From NCBI RefSeq assembly GCF_001922345.1, contig NZ_CP018812.1:930001-994000 (forward strand): a stretch of 64,000 bases of DNA. Reading direction: 5' to 3'. Below are positions 25,996 to 34,699 of the stretch, one piece after another. The stretch is from Paraburkholderia sp. SOS3 (GTDB lineage Bacteria > Pseudomonadota > Gammaproteobacteria > Burkholderiales > Burkholderiaceae). Position numbers and translations under genes: made by a program. Each line of letters starts with the position of its first letter. Positions within the stretch are counted from its first letter, which is position 1. The notes under the pieces are model-generated. The model was not told the origin of the DNA. It worked only from the letters and a program-made list of their open reading frames with translations, and made no database searches.

Positions 25996-27942
25996 ATGCA
26001 AACAGTCGAAGCACTCGCAGTTGCACTCACCGGTACGGCACAAACCGAATCCGAGCCGGTACGTCTTGCCGCGGGCCCGCTTTCCGTCGAGTTCGATGGC
26101 GGCGGCCTGCGTTATGTTTGCTACGGGGAAGTGGAAGTCATCCGGGCGATCTCGTTTCTCGCTCGCGACGAGAACTGGGGAACGCACGCGCTGAAGCTCG
26201 ACGACGTTCGAATCGAGCAGCGCGACGACGCGTTCGAGGTGCGGTTTCGCGGCACATGCGGGCCGGGCGGTGCGGAGTTGCAGCTCGCTGCATCGATTGC
26301 CGGCAACGCCAACGGCCAGCTGGAATTCAACGCGAATGCGACGCTGGCGGGCGATCTGCTGACCAACCGCACGGGCTTTGTCGTGCTGCATCCGCTCGAC
26401 GTGTCGGGCAAACCCGTGGTAGTCGAGACTGTCGACGGTCAGCGCAAGTCGACGCATTTTCCGCAAGAAATCGATCCGTTCCAGCCGTTTCGCGACATCC
26501 GTGCGCTGACGACGCAGCACAGCGAGGCAATGAGCGTCGAAGTGCGGATGGAAGGCGACACGTTCGAAATGGAGGATCAGCGCAACTGGTCCGACGCCTC
26601 GTTCAAGACGTATGTGCGGCCGCTTGCGTTGCCGTGGCCCTATACGCTCGCGAAAGGTTCGACGCTGGCACAGGCGGTGAAAGTGACGGTGCAGGCGGCG
26701 CAGCCTGCAGCTGCAAGCGGTGCGGCACAGGATAAGCCGGCCGCGCCCGCGCGTATCCGGCTCGATGCCGATATCGGCGCGCCACGCCCTGTGCCGCAAC
26801 CTGGTATCGGCGTGCGCGCCGGGGATCTCGATACGGCGTTGCAGCATGCCGCAGCACTTCACGCGTTGAGTCCCGCGTACTTCATCGCGCATCTGGACTT
26901 GCGTCACGACGACCCCGCTCATGCGATGCCGCATTTCGCGCAACTTGCCGATACGGCGCGCGTGCCGTACGTGCTCGAAACCGTGCTGACCGGCGACGGC
27001 AGTCCAGCCGATGAAATGCGCCGTGTGGCCGCCGCCGCCAGCGGGCGCACGGCGCCTGTTGCGCTGCAGGTCTCGCCCGCGCCGGATCTGAAAGCCGTGT
27101 TGCCGGGAAGCCCGTGGCCGCCGTGCCCGTCGTTCGACGATGTATTCGCGGCTGCGCGTGCGGCGTTTCCCGATACGCCGCTTGGCGGCGGCACGTTTGC
27201 CTATTTCACCGAACTCAATCGCAAACGGCCGCCGTTCGACGAGCTCGACTACGTGACGTTCACGACATGCCCGATCGTGCATGCGGCCGACGACCGTTCA
27301 GTGATGGAAACGCTTGCGACGCTGCCGTTCATCGCGAACAGCGTCACCGCGCTTGCCGGCAAGACGCCGTTCCGGGTCGGGCCCAGCACGATTGCCGCGC
27401 GCGACAATCCGTATGGGGCGTCGACATTGGCGAACGAGACTGGGCGCGACGCGAAGCGGATCTGCCTGACCGATGACGATCCACGGCAGCGCGCGTTGTA
27501 CGGCGCCGCCTGGAACCTCGGTTACTTCGCGGCGTTCGCCGCGGGTGGAGCGACGCATATCGCGCTGTCCGAACTGACCGGGCCACGCGGCCTCTTCGAT
27601 AGCGGGAAGCCGACGCCGCTGTTTCGCCTGCTTGCATCGCTTGCCCAGGCGCGGGGCGCGCAGATCGCGAACCTGACCGTGGAGCCTGGCCGCGTGCCGC
27701 TTGCCGCATTCGCGGCGAAGCGGGCATCGGCGACGACGCTATGGATTGCCAATCTTTCTGCACAAACAAACCGCGTCGAGTTCGATGGCGGCGTGTCGAA
27801 CAACGGCGCCACCATCGCGCGGTGGCTGCCCGGTGTCGATTTCGCCGTTGCATCGCCGCAGCACTCGCCACTGACAGCCGGGACGCTGACGCTCGAGCCC
27901 TACGAAACCGCTGAAATCCACTTATTCGCGTCAACGCCTTGA
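25996..27942 (+). CDS. apnL: D-apionate lactonase-like protein
   Basis: Large cytosolic protein of 648 aa with a strong RBS (GAGGAGGGAG). Its N-terminus (AAGPLSVEFDGGGLRYVCYG, EVEVIRAISFLARDENWGT, TGFVVLHPLDVSGKPV, THFPQEIDPFQPF, NWSDASFKTY) matches, from memory, ApnL, which opens D-apionolactone in D-apiose catabolism. The C-terminal two-thirds are TIM-barrel-like (about 255-540) followed by a beta domain. Neither apiose dehydrogenase nor apionate oxidoisomerase is in this window, so the substrate may be another branched or four-carbon lactone. It precedes a sugar ABC transporter in the same operon. Confidence 0.65.
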   Translation: MQTVEALAVALTGTAQTESEPVRLAAGPLSVEFDGGGLRYVCYGEVEVIRAISFLARDENWGTHALKLDDVRIEQRDDAFEVRFRGTCGPGGAELQLAASIAGNANGQLEFNANATLAGDLLTNRTGFVVLHPLDVSGKPVVVETVDGQRKSTHFPQEIDPFQPFRDIRALTTQHSEAMSVEVRMEGDTFEMEDQRNWSDASFKTYVRPLALPWPYTLAKGSTLAQAVKVTVQAAQPAAASGAAQDKPAAPARIRLDADIGAPRPVPQPGIGVRAGDLDTALQHAAALHALSPAYFIAHLDLRHDDPAHAMPHFAQLADTARVPYVLETVLTGDGSPADEMRRVAAAASGRTAPVALQVSPAPDLKAVLPGSPWPPCPSFDDVFAAARAAFPDTPLGGGTFAYFTELNRKRPPFDELDYVTFTTCPIVHAADDRSVMETLATLPFIANSVTALAGKTPFRVGPSTIAARDNPYGASTLANETGRDAKRICLTDDDPRQRALYGAAWNLGYFAAFAAGGATHIALSELTGPRGLFDSGKPTPLFRLLASLAQARGAQIANLTVEPGRVPLAAFAAKRASATTLWIANLSAQTNRVEFDGGVSNNGATIARWLPGVDFAVASPQHSPLTAGTLTLEPYETAEIHLFASTP

Positions 27943-27944
27943 CG

Positions 27945-29906
27945 ATGAACACCGAAGCCGCCGCAACTGCCGGCACGGCCGGCGCCGAGGCACCTCGCGA
28001 GATTCTGCGCGCTGAGCACGTGACGAAGCTGTTCGGCCCGGTGCGCGCGCTCAAGGACGGCTCGCTCACGCTGCGTGCCGGCGAAGTGCATGCGCTGGTC
28101 GGTGTGAACGGCGCGGGCAAATCGACGCTCTCGCGCATTATCAGCGGCCACTTGCGCCGATCGGAAGGGCTGTTGCGCTACAAGGGCCAGGATGTCGACT
28201 TCGCGATGCCGCGCGACGCGATGCGCGCAGGCATTTCGCTCGTCTTGCAGGAAACGAGCATCGCGCCCGATCTCTCGGTGATGGAGAACCTGTGTCTTAC
28301 GCATTTCGGCCAGCGCGAGCGCCTCGACTGGAAGGCGCTCAAGCGCAAGGCCGAAGCGGTGCTCGAAGAACTGCATCAGGCCGAGCATTTGCCGCTGCAC
28401 AAACGGGCCGGCGATCTGTCCATGGCGCAACGGCAAATTATCGAAATCGGCCGCGCGCTGCAGCAGGACTCGGACCTCATCATCTTCGACGAGCCGACCG
28501 CGTCGTTTTCGCCGACCGAAGTCGCGAGCCTGTTCGAGGTCATGCGCTTGCTGCGCTCGCGCGGCAAGGCGCTCGCGTTCGTTTCGCATCGGCTCGAAGA
28601 AATCTTCGAGATTACCGATTGCGTGACGGTGATGCGCGACGGCCGCACCGTCGCCGCCGACGTTGCGACGCGCGAACTCACGCCCGCGGCGCTGATCCAG
28701 CTGATGGTCGGCCGCACTATCGAAAACCTCTACGAGCGCAGCAGCGCGCCGCCCGCGCAGGCACGCGTCGCCGATGCGCCGTTGCTCGAGGTGAGCCATC
28801 TCGCGTCGGGTTCGATGGTGCGCGACGTGTCGTTCACGCTGCATGCGGGCGAGATTCTCGGACTCGCGGGTCTAGTCGGCGCGGGCCGCTCGGAGACGAT
28901 TGAAGCGATCTTCGGGCTGCGCAAGCGCGATAGCGGCACGGTCCGGTTGAAAGGCGAGCCATTTACGGCTGCGTCGCCGCGCGATGCGATTGCGCGCGGC
29001 GTCGGCCTGATCGGCGAAGACCGCCGGCGCCAGGGCATCGTGCCGGATTTCTCGGTGACCGAGAATCTGCTGCTCGCGCATCTGGGCCGCGACCGCGGCA
29101 TTCATCGAAACTACGAACGGCACTTCGCCGAGATCGACCGTCTGATGACCGAGCTCGACATGCCCGAGCATATCCTGACCGCGCCGATGCTCGGCTTGAG
29201 CGGCGGGCAGCAGCAGAAGGTCATTTTCGCACGCTGGCTGTTGCTGAATCCGACTGTGCTGCTGCTCGACGAACCGACGCGCGGCGTCGACATCGGCACG
29301 CGCAATACGATCTACCAGATCATCCGCAGGATTGCGGCGCGCGGCATCGGCGTGGTGGTCGTGTCGTCGGATTTCGACGAGGTGCTCGGCTTGTCGGATC
29401 GCGTCGTCGTGCTCAGCGACGGCGTATCGGTCGCGCAGGCGACCAGCGATCTGCTCGACGCCGAGATACTTGCGACTTATGCGGCGCCGCGCTCGTCCGC
29501 GCAGGGCGTGCACGATGCGCTTGCCGATCTGTCCGCGCAATTCGGTGCGACGAGCTACTGGCTGCAGGTCGAGCGCGGCCGCGTGTTCTGCTTCGACGTC
29601 GTAGCGCACGCGAATGCGCCGGTCGGCATCGCGGCGGAACGCTTTCCGCTGATCGGCGAAACGGCGATACCGCTGGCGCTCGATACGCAAAAGGCGGGTA
29701 CGGTGATCGACGACGGCGCACTGCATTCGGTGCTGTTTCGGCTCGTGAACCAGAGCGGCCACTCGTTCGGATATGTCGGCGTGAGTGTGCCGTCTGCGGC
29801 GACGCTCGATCCGCAAGCGCTGCGTAAGCAGATGACGCAGAACATGAGCCGTCACGGCGTGGGGCAGCTTCTCGTCGCGGCGCAAGGGGAGGAGACAGCG
29901 GTATGA
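27945..29906 (+). CDS. Sugar ABC transporter ATP-binding protein with C-terminal GAF-like extension
   Basis: A 653-aa tandem ATPase of the RbsA/XylG type. ABC domain 1 (about 20-250): Walker A GVNGAGKST, signature LSMAQRQIIEIGRAL, Walker B LIIFDEPTASFSP. ABC domain 2 (about 275-510): GLVGAGRSE in place of a full Walker A, LSGGQQQKVIFARW, LLLDEPTRGVDIG. Usual length is about 500 aa; here residues about 520-653 add a domain with GAF-like features (FGATSYWLQVERGRVFCFDV, RFPLIGETAIPLALDTQKAG, VIDDGALHSVLFRLV, FGYVGVSVPS). The extra part may sense a ligand or the transport state. TTG 27939 is an alternative start. The stop overlaps the permease start (ATGA). Confidence 0.88.
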   Translation: MNTEAAATAGTAGAEAPREILRAEHVTKLFGPVRALKDGSLTLRAGEVHALVGVNGAGKSTLSRIISGHLRRSEGLLRYKGQDVDFAMPRDAMRAGISLVLQETSIAPDLSVMENLCLTHFGQRERLDWKALKRKAEAVLEELHQAEHLPLHKRAGDLSMAQRQIIEIGRALQQDSDLIIFDEPTASFSPTEVASLFEVMRLLRSRGKALAFVSHRLEEIFEITDCVTVMRDGRTVAADVATRELTPAALIQLMVGRTIENLYERSSAPPAQARVADAPLLEVSHLASGSMVRDVSFTLHAGEILGLAGLVGAGRSETIEAIFGLRKRDSGTVRLKGEPFTAASPRDAIARGVGLIGEDRRRQGIVPDFSVTENLLLAHLGRDRGIHRNYERHFAEIDRLMTELDMPEHILTAPMLGLSGGQQQKVIFARWLLLNPTVLLLDEPTRGVDIGTRNTIYQIIRRIAARGIGVVVVSSDFDEVLGLSDRVVVLSDGVSVAQATSDLLDAEILATYAAPRSSAQGVHDALADLSAQFGATSYWLQVERGRVFCFDVVAHANAPVGIAAERFPLIGETAIPLALDTQKAGTVIDDGALHSVLFRLVNQSGHSFGYVGVSVPSAATLDPQALRKQMTQNMSRHGVGQLLVAAQGEETAV

Positions 29907-31003
29907 GCAGCAACGATCTTAACGCACACGGCGCCAGTCGCAGCGGCGCCGGCCATGACATGCAAACTCCGGGCGCGCAAAGCGACGCCGACGGCGGCGC
30001 GGTTGCGGCCGCAGCGACGCCGGCCGCGCCCGTCGTGCGCCGTCGCCATGCGGGATTCGTCCATCGCTTCGCGCTCGAAATTCGCATGCTCGTCGTGCTG
30101 GTCGTGCTGTCGATTGCGCTTTCGCTGATCTCGTCGCACTTCTTCTCGCTCGGCAACCTGTTCAACCTGATGGACCAGTCGGTCGTGACCGGCATCGCGG
30201 CGATCGGCCAGACGTTCGTGATTCTGGTGGCCGGCATCGATCTGTCGGTCGGCGCGTTGACGGGCGTAGCCGGCATCGTGCTCGGCCTCGCGCTGACATC
30301 GGCCGGTTTGCCGGTGCCGGTTGCAATCGGCGCGGCGATCGTGTTCGGCGGCTTGATGGGGCTCGTCAACGGTTTGCTCGTCACGTTTGGCCGCATCGCG
30401 CCGTTTATCGTCACGCTCGGCATGATGTCGGTCGCGCGCTCGCTCGCGTACGTGATCAGCGACGGCAATTCGATTTCGTCGCTGCCGCAAGGGCTTTCCT
30501 ATATCGGCTCGGCCGACGTGTTCGGGATACCCGCGAACTTTCTGTTCGTCGTGCTGCTGTTCGCGCTCGCCTGGTACTACCTGACCTTTACCAAAGGCGG
30601 TCGCACGATCTATGCGATCGGCTCGAATATCGAAGCGGCGCGCGCATCGGGTCTCAAGGTGACGTATTACACGACGCTCGCCTATGTGCTGTCCGGAGCG
30701 CTGTCGGCGCTCGCCGCGGTGATGCTCGCATCGCGGCTGCTGTCGATCGACCCGATCGCCGGCAACGGGCTCGAGCTCGATTCCATCGCGGCTGTCGTGA
30801 TCGGCGGTGCGAGTCTCTTCGGCGGACGCGGGTCGATGATCGGCACGTTTTTCGGCGTGCTGATCATGGGCCTGATCCGCAACGGTCTGAACCTGCTGAA
30901 CGTGGGACCTTACTGGCAGGGCAGTGCGATCGGCGCCATCATCATCATCGCCGTGCTTGCCGAACGCATCGTGACCACGCGCATCAACCGGCGCGGTCAA
31001 TGA
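29903..31003 (+). CDS. Sugar ABC transporter permease (RbsC type)
   Basis: Inner-membrane permease, 366 aa, starting inside the ATPase stop codon (ATGA). After an Ala-rich cytosolic leader of about 50 residues come eight to ten hydrophobic segments. Family motifs are FVILVAGIDLSVGALTGVAG, LVNGLLVTFGRIAPFIVTLG, TIYAIGSNIEAARASGLKV and GGASLFGGRGSMIGTFFGVL. It forms the membrane channel with the ATPase upstream and the binding protein downstream. Confidence 0.93.
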   Translation: MSSNDLNAHGASRSGAGHDMQTPGAQSDADGGAVAAAATPAAPVVRRRHAGFVHRFALEIRMLVVLVVLSIALSLISSHFFSLGNLFNLMDQSVVTGIAAIGQTFVILVAGIDLSVGALTGVAGIVLGLALTSAGLPVPVAIGAAIVFGGLMGLVNGLLVTFGRIAPFIVTLGMMSVARSLAYVISDGNSISSLPQGLSYIGSADVFGIPANFLFVVLLFALAWYYLTFTKGGRTIYAIGSNIEAARASGLKVTYYTTLAYVLSGALSALAAVMLASRLLSIDPIAGNGLELDSIAAVVIGGASLFGGRGSMIGTFFGVLIMGLIRNGLNLLNVGPYWQGSAIGAIIIIAVLAERIVTTRINRRGQ

Positions 31004-31046
31004 CGTACGTATCGCCGTCCAACAAATCATTCAAGGAGACATCGGT

Positions 31047-32060
31047 ATGAACCACATGCACAAGCGGGCATTTCTCGCACGCACCGCGAAGGCGTTCGGC
31101 GCATTGGTGCTCGGCGCGGCATTGAGCGCGTCGTTCGCAAGCGGCGCGTATGCGCAGCAAGGCGTGTCGGGCAAGCGCTTCGCGTATCTGACGCCTGGGC
31201 TCGATCTGCCGTTCTGGCGCATCGTCGGAAAAGGGGTGACAGATACGATCAAGGCGCAGGGCGGCACCGTGACGATTTACGATTCGCACAACGATGCCGC
31301 CACGCAACTGAAGAACGCGCAGGACGCGGTCGCGCAAGGCGTGGCCGGTATCGTGATTTCGCCGACCGATTCGTCGACGGCCCCGAGCGTGCTGCAGGTC
31401 GCCGCGCGCGCGAAGGTGCCGGTCGTGATCGCCGATATCGGTACGAACTCAGGCGATTACGTGTCGTTCATCAGTTCGGAGAACGAGAAAGGCGCCTACG
31501 AAACCGGCAAGAAGCTCGCTGAAGTGATGAAGCAGAAAGGCTGGGACAAAGGTGGTTACGGCATTTCGTCTATTTCGCTTGCGCGGCAAAACGGCAAGCT
31601 TCGCACCGAAGGTTTCCGCCGTGCGATGAAGGAAGCGGGCATTCCCGAAGTCGCGCTGAACCAGATGCAGCGCTACACGGCGGACGAGACGTTCCGCTTC
31701 GTGCAGGACATGATTACTGCGCATCCCGATATGCATGGCGTGTTCGTGCAGACCGATGCGCCGACGCTCGGCGCGGCGCGTGCGATCCAGGTCGCGCACA
31801 AGCAGTCTGATATCGCGCTCGTTGCGTTCGACGGCATTCCGCAATTCGTCGATATGATCAAGGACGGCACGCTGACAGCTTCTGGCATGCAGCAGCCATA
31901 TCTGATGGGGCAGAAGGCGGCGGGCGCGATGCTCGACCATCTGGCGGGCAAGGAGCCGCCGAAGAGCATCGTCGTGCCGGTCGTGGTGGTGTCGAAGGAT
32001 AATCTTGACCAGGAACTGCCGGTGATCAAGCAGACGGTATTCGGCGGCGAGATGAAGTGA
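31047..32060 (+). CDS. Sugar ABC transporter substrate-binding protein (RbsB type)
   Basis: Periplasmic sugar-binding protein, 337 aa, with AAGGAG 10 nt upstream and a Tat-like or long Sec signal (KRAFLARTAKAFGALVLGAA, cleavage near AYAQQG). The type-1 periplasmic fold is clear: FAYLTPGLDLPFWRIVGKGV, DAVAQGVAGIVISPTDSSTA, GVFVQTDAPTLGAARAIQVA, VALVAFDGIPQFVDMIKDGT-like segments and a final MLDHLAGKEPPK. The ligand is probably a pentose, apiose or related sugar processed by the upstream lactonase pathway; this is inference. Confidence 0.9.
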   Translation: MNHMHKRAFLARTAKAFGALVLGAALSASFASGAYAQQGVSGKRFAYLTPGLDLPFWRIVGKGVTDTIKAQGGTVTIYDSHNDAATQLKNAQDAVAQGVAGIVISPTDSSTAPSVLQVAARAKVPVVIADIGTNSGDYVSFISSENEKGAYETGKKLAEVMKQKGWDKGGYGISSISLARQNGKLRTEGFRRAMKEAGIPEVALNQMQRYTADETFRFVQDMITAHPDMHGVFVQTDAPTLGAARAIQVAHKQSDIALVAFDGIPQFVDMIKDGTLTASGMQQPYLMGQKAAGAMLDHLAGKEPPKSIVVPVVVVSKDNLDQELPVIKQTVFGGEMK

Positions 32061-32230
32061 AGCACGTGAATGTGTGCGGGGCTTGCAAAGGTGGAATAAA
32101 TCATGGCGGCTGGACGTTCGATGCGAGGCAGGCGCGATGCGTTTATGCTTCTGCTTCGGTGAATGACTGCCTGGCATGCGTAGCGGCCGTTATTCGCTCA
32201 TGTCCACCCTTGATGATTGCCCCGCTCACA

Positions 32231-33097
32231 ATGAACGTTCCGACTCGCCGCAATGCACTTCGACGTTGTGCGCTCGCCATTGCGGCGAGCGTTTCACTGA
32301 CCGTATTTCCGTCCGTTTTTCAGGTTACATACGCCGCGGATTCGGTGTCGCTTGCGGACGCGATTGCAGGCCCGCAGCGCAGCGACGCGAATCGCGCCCG
32401 CGACATTTACCGTCATCCCGCGCAAACGCTGACGTTTTTCGGCTTGACCGACCGTCAAACGGTAATCGAAATCGCGCCGGGAGCGGGCTGGTACACGGAG
32501 ATTCTCGCGCCGTATCTGCATGCACACGGCAAGTTGTATGAAGCGCCGTACATCGAGTCCGACGCGACGAGCGCCGCGCATCTTGCGCCGATGATCGATC
32601 GCTTCAGGCAGAAGCTCGCGAACGATCCCGCGGACTACAGCGGCGTAACGGTCGGCGCACTGCAAGCGGGCCGCCTGACCGGAGTCGGCGCACCGGGTAC
32701 CGCGGACATGGTGCTGACGTTCCGCAATATTCACAACTGGATCAAGGACGGCGATCTCGACGCGAATTTCAAGGCCTTCTACAAGGCATTGAAGCCCGGT
32801 GGCGTGCTCGGCGTGGAAGAACATCGCGCGAAGCCGGGCACCTCCCTCGCACAAACCATCGTGTCGGGCTACGTAACCGAAGATTTCGTGATCGAGCATG
32901 CACGCGCGGCCGGATTCGAACTGGCCGGCCGCAGCGAGATCAACAGCAATCCACGCGATACGAAGGACTATCCGAAGGGCGTATGGACTTTGCCCCCGAC
33001 TTACGCGGAGGGCGCCACCGATCGCGCACGCTATGCGGCTATCGGCGAATCCGACCGGATGACGCTGCGCTTCGTAAAGCCGGCGGCCGGGCATTGA
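32231..33097 (+). CDS. Predicted class I methyltransferase-fold protein with signal peptide (COG4798-like)
   Basis: A 288-aa protein from ATG 32231 (longer in-frame starts at 32213 and 32057 exist; none has a good RBS). The N-terminus MNVPTRRNALRRCALAIAAS plus a hydrophobic run ending VTYAAD looks like an export signal, possibly Tat-like. The body has a methyltransferase motif I variant VIEIAPGAGWYTEILAPYL, MVLTFRNIHNWIKDGDLD and ALKPGGVLGVEEHRAKPG. An exported SAM-dependent enzyme is unusual because SAM is cytosolic; the fold may serve another purpose. It converges with the gene at 33102 only 4 nt away. Confidence 0.75.
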   Translation: MNVPTRRNALRRCALAIAASVSLTVFPSVFQVTYAADSVSLADAIAGPQRSDANRARDIYRHPAQTLTFFGLTDRQTVIEIAPGAGWYTEILAPYLHAHGKLYEAPYIESDATSAAHLAPMIDRFRQKLANDPADYSGVTVGALQAGRLTGVGAPGTADMVLTFRNIHNWIKDGDLDANFKAFYKALKPGGVLGVEEHRAKPGTSLAQTIVSGYVTEDFVIEHARAAGFELAGRSEINSNPRDTKDYPKGVWTLPPTYAEGATDRARYAAIGESDRMTLRFVKPAAGH

Positions 33098-33101
33098 GCC
33101 G

Positions 33102-33404
33102 CTATTGCTTCATCGAACCGCTCGAATCTTGCGTCCCCTTTCCTTGCGGCGACATTCCTTGTTCGCGCTTTTGCATCAACGTGTCCTGCGGCGACGATGC
33201 GCCGCTTTGCGGACTGCCTAGCTGATTCATGTTCTCGCCGGCCTTGCCCGGTTCGATGCCTTGTTTCGCGCCGGGCGTAACGCCTTGCGCCGGCCCTTGC
33301 GTCGAACCGGCGCCCGTCGCATTGGCGCCGCCCTGGTTTTGAGCCATCGCGTCAGCGCCGGCAAGCAACACGAGCGCAAACGCCATCGTAGTGATGCCTT
33401 TCAT
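33102..33404 (-). CDS. Small secreted protein, Gly/Gln/Ser-rich, unknown function
   Basis: A 100-aa product starting at 33404 with GGGAGG about 7 nt upstream. Signal peptide MKGITTMAFALVLLAGADAM ending AQ. The mature chain of about 80 residues is low-complexity (GANATGAGSTQGPAQGV, SPQGKGTQDSSGSMKQ), without Cys or a recognised domain. It resembles the small exported protein at 8095-8376 in length and composition but has no detailed alignment with it. Confidence 0.65.
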   Translation of the reverse strand: MKGITTMAFALVLLAGADAMAQNQGGANATGAGSTQGPAQGVTPGAKQGIEPGKAGENMNQLGSPQSGASSPQDTLMQKREQGMSPQGKGTQDSSGSMKQ

Positions 33405-33597
33405 CGTCCACCTCCCGTTTAGTGCCGGCTTTTTGCGCTGGCCGGTTTGTTCGACCGCGCATACCGTGTGCCATAAAAAGGAATACGGTTGCGGAGCATG
33501 GCGATCAGACTTCGTCTGAAATCGATAATGCCCTTCGATTACCATCGCACGAAAAAATCCGGTTTCGAGAAAAATCGGACGTACGTTGAGTATTAGC

Positions 33598-33612
33598 AAT
33601 AACGCCGTTATT
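33598..33612. promoter_or_regulatory. Perfect palindrome AATAACG-C-CGTTATT
   Basis: A 7-1-7 inverted repeat lies in the otherwise empty stretch 33405-33648, in front of a small doubtful gene and 194 nt upstream of the secreted-protein gene on the other strand. The AT-rich arms contrast with the GC-rich surroundings, which makes chance less likely; the binder is unknown. Confidence 0.3.
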
Positions 33613-33648
33613 GATTCGCGGATGGACGGCAACGATGCCGGGGTTCGT

Positions 33649-33834
33649 ATGAAGAAGCCGCAGCTGCGTGCTCACCGGGAACACATCGAGGGAGTCGGTT
33701 TGCGGTGCACGTGGATCGAAGAGCCGGAAAGCGAATTCAGCGGGACGCGGGAGGGCGAAGCAGACGATCAGGCCGAAGGCAAGGCGACGGCGAGGCCGAC
33801 CGCGCCGACGGCACCGAACCCGATGCGGGCTTAG
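33649..33834 (+). CDS. Doubtful small hypothetical protein
   Basis: A 61-codon frame starting MKKPQLRAHREHIEGVGLRC, followed by an acidic stretch and a Thr/Pro/Ala tail. The only RBS-like sequence is a weak GGGG run 6-9 nt upstream; in-frame starts at 33622 (ATG) and 33586 (TTG) are alternatives. No family is recognised. It is the only candidate gene in the 443-nt gap 33405-33847, and it may be non-coding. Confidence 0.25.
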   Translation: MKKPQLRAHREHIEGVGLRCTWIEEPESEFSGTREGEADDQAEGKATARPTAPTAPNPMRA

Positions 33835-33847
33835 GCTCGAGCTAGCG

Positions 33848-34573
33848 CTACGTATCGTCGCGCGGCGCCAGCTTGACGGTCGACATCGTCCGCTCGGCGA
33901 GCACCGCGTCGCGTTTCGACAGCAAATGCGCGCGAAGGATCGTGCCCATTTTCTTGCCGTCGCGCGACTCGAGTGCCTCGATCATCTCTTCATGATCGTG
34001 AATCGCGCTATCCCACTTGTTCGTCTGGAAGTTCGAACGGAACCGCAGCGCCTGCAGGCGCCGGTTGATCGACAGATAGGTCTGCCGCAATGCCGAATTG
34101 CGCGCGGCTTCGTTGATCTTGTCGTGAATCTTCTGATTGCGGCTGTAATAGCCCGATAGGTCGTTCTGCGCGCGGCACGCCAGCATCGCGTAATGGAGCG
34201 CCTTGATCTCCGCCAGCTCGACAGGCGTAATCCGCTCGCACGCGAGCTCGCCCGAAAACGCCTCGAGCCCGCTCATCAACTCGAACGTCTCGCGAATCTC
34301 GGCGTCGGTCATCTGGGAGACCGTCGCGCCCTTGTTCGGCGAAATATCGATCAGGCCTTCGGCGGCCAGCACCTTCAGCGCTTCGCGCAGCGGCGTGCGC
34401 GAAATGCCGAGCGTCTCGCAGAGCTGACGCTCGTTGAGCTTCACGCCGGGCGCGAGCAGCCCCTCGACGATGAAATTGCGCAGATGGTCGACCACCGTGT
34501 CGTGCAGACGCTGCCGTTCGACCTTCGGCAATGACGGCGGCAGCATTGCCTCCGGCATGTCAGCATTTTGCAT
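33848..34573 (-). CDS. GntR-family transcriptional regulator (FCD domain)
   Basis: Regulator of 241 aa. Start 34573 (MQNADMPEAMLPP) has GAGG about 8 nt upstream; an apparent extension to 35032 runs through the neighbouring aminotransferase gene and is not real. The winged helix (about 20-85) includes VVDHLRNFIVEGLLAPGVKL, LCETLGISRTPLREALKVLA and IDISPNKGATVSQMT. The FCD domain (about 95-225) follows with IHDKINEAARNSALRQTYL and HDHEEMIEALESRDG. A perfect palindrome TTTGCATGCAAA covers its own start codon and recurs upstream of the divergent gene, indicating autorepression and control of the plus-strand cluster. Confidence 0.9.
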   Translation of the reverse strand: MQNADMPEAMLPPSLPKVERQRLHDTVVDHLRNFIVEGLLAPGVKLNERQLCETLGISRTPLREALKVLAAEGLIDISPNKGATVSQMTDAEIRETFELMSGLEAFSGELACERITPVELAEIKALHYAMLACRAQNDLSGYYSRNQKIHDKINEAARNSALRQTYLSINRRLQALRFRSNFQTNKWDSAIHDHEEMIEALESRDGKKMGTILRAHLLSKRDAVLAERTMSTVKLAPRDDT

Positions 34574-34578
34574 GCAAA
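34567..34578. promoter_or_regulatory. Palindromic operator TTTGCATGCAAA over the GntR start codon
   Basis: A perfect 12-bp palindrome includes the ATG of the regulator (34571-34573). The same core occurs in the 16-bp palindrome at 34700-34715. Spacing between centres is about 135 nt. Binding would block initiation of the regulator's own expression. Confidence 0.6.
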
Positions 34579-34699
34579 GACCTCTTGAATGGGTTCGTCG
34601 GCATTTTATCGCAGGTCGGCGCGCCGTAAGGCGTGCGGGTTTATACCTGGCGAATTCGCGCGAATTTCGCTTCCCGCAGCCGGATACGTGCGTTAGAGT

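Noticed and set aside
25495..27282. Open frame of 595 codons on the minus strand
   Set aside because: Covers the end of the MFS gene and the lactonase-like gene on the opposite strand; both plus-strand genes have clear motifs, this frame has none.
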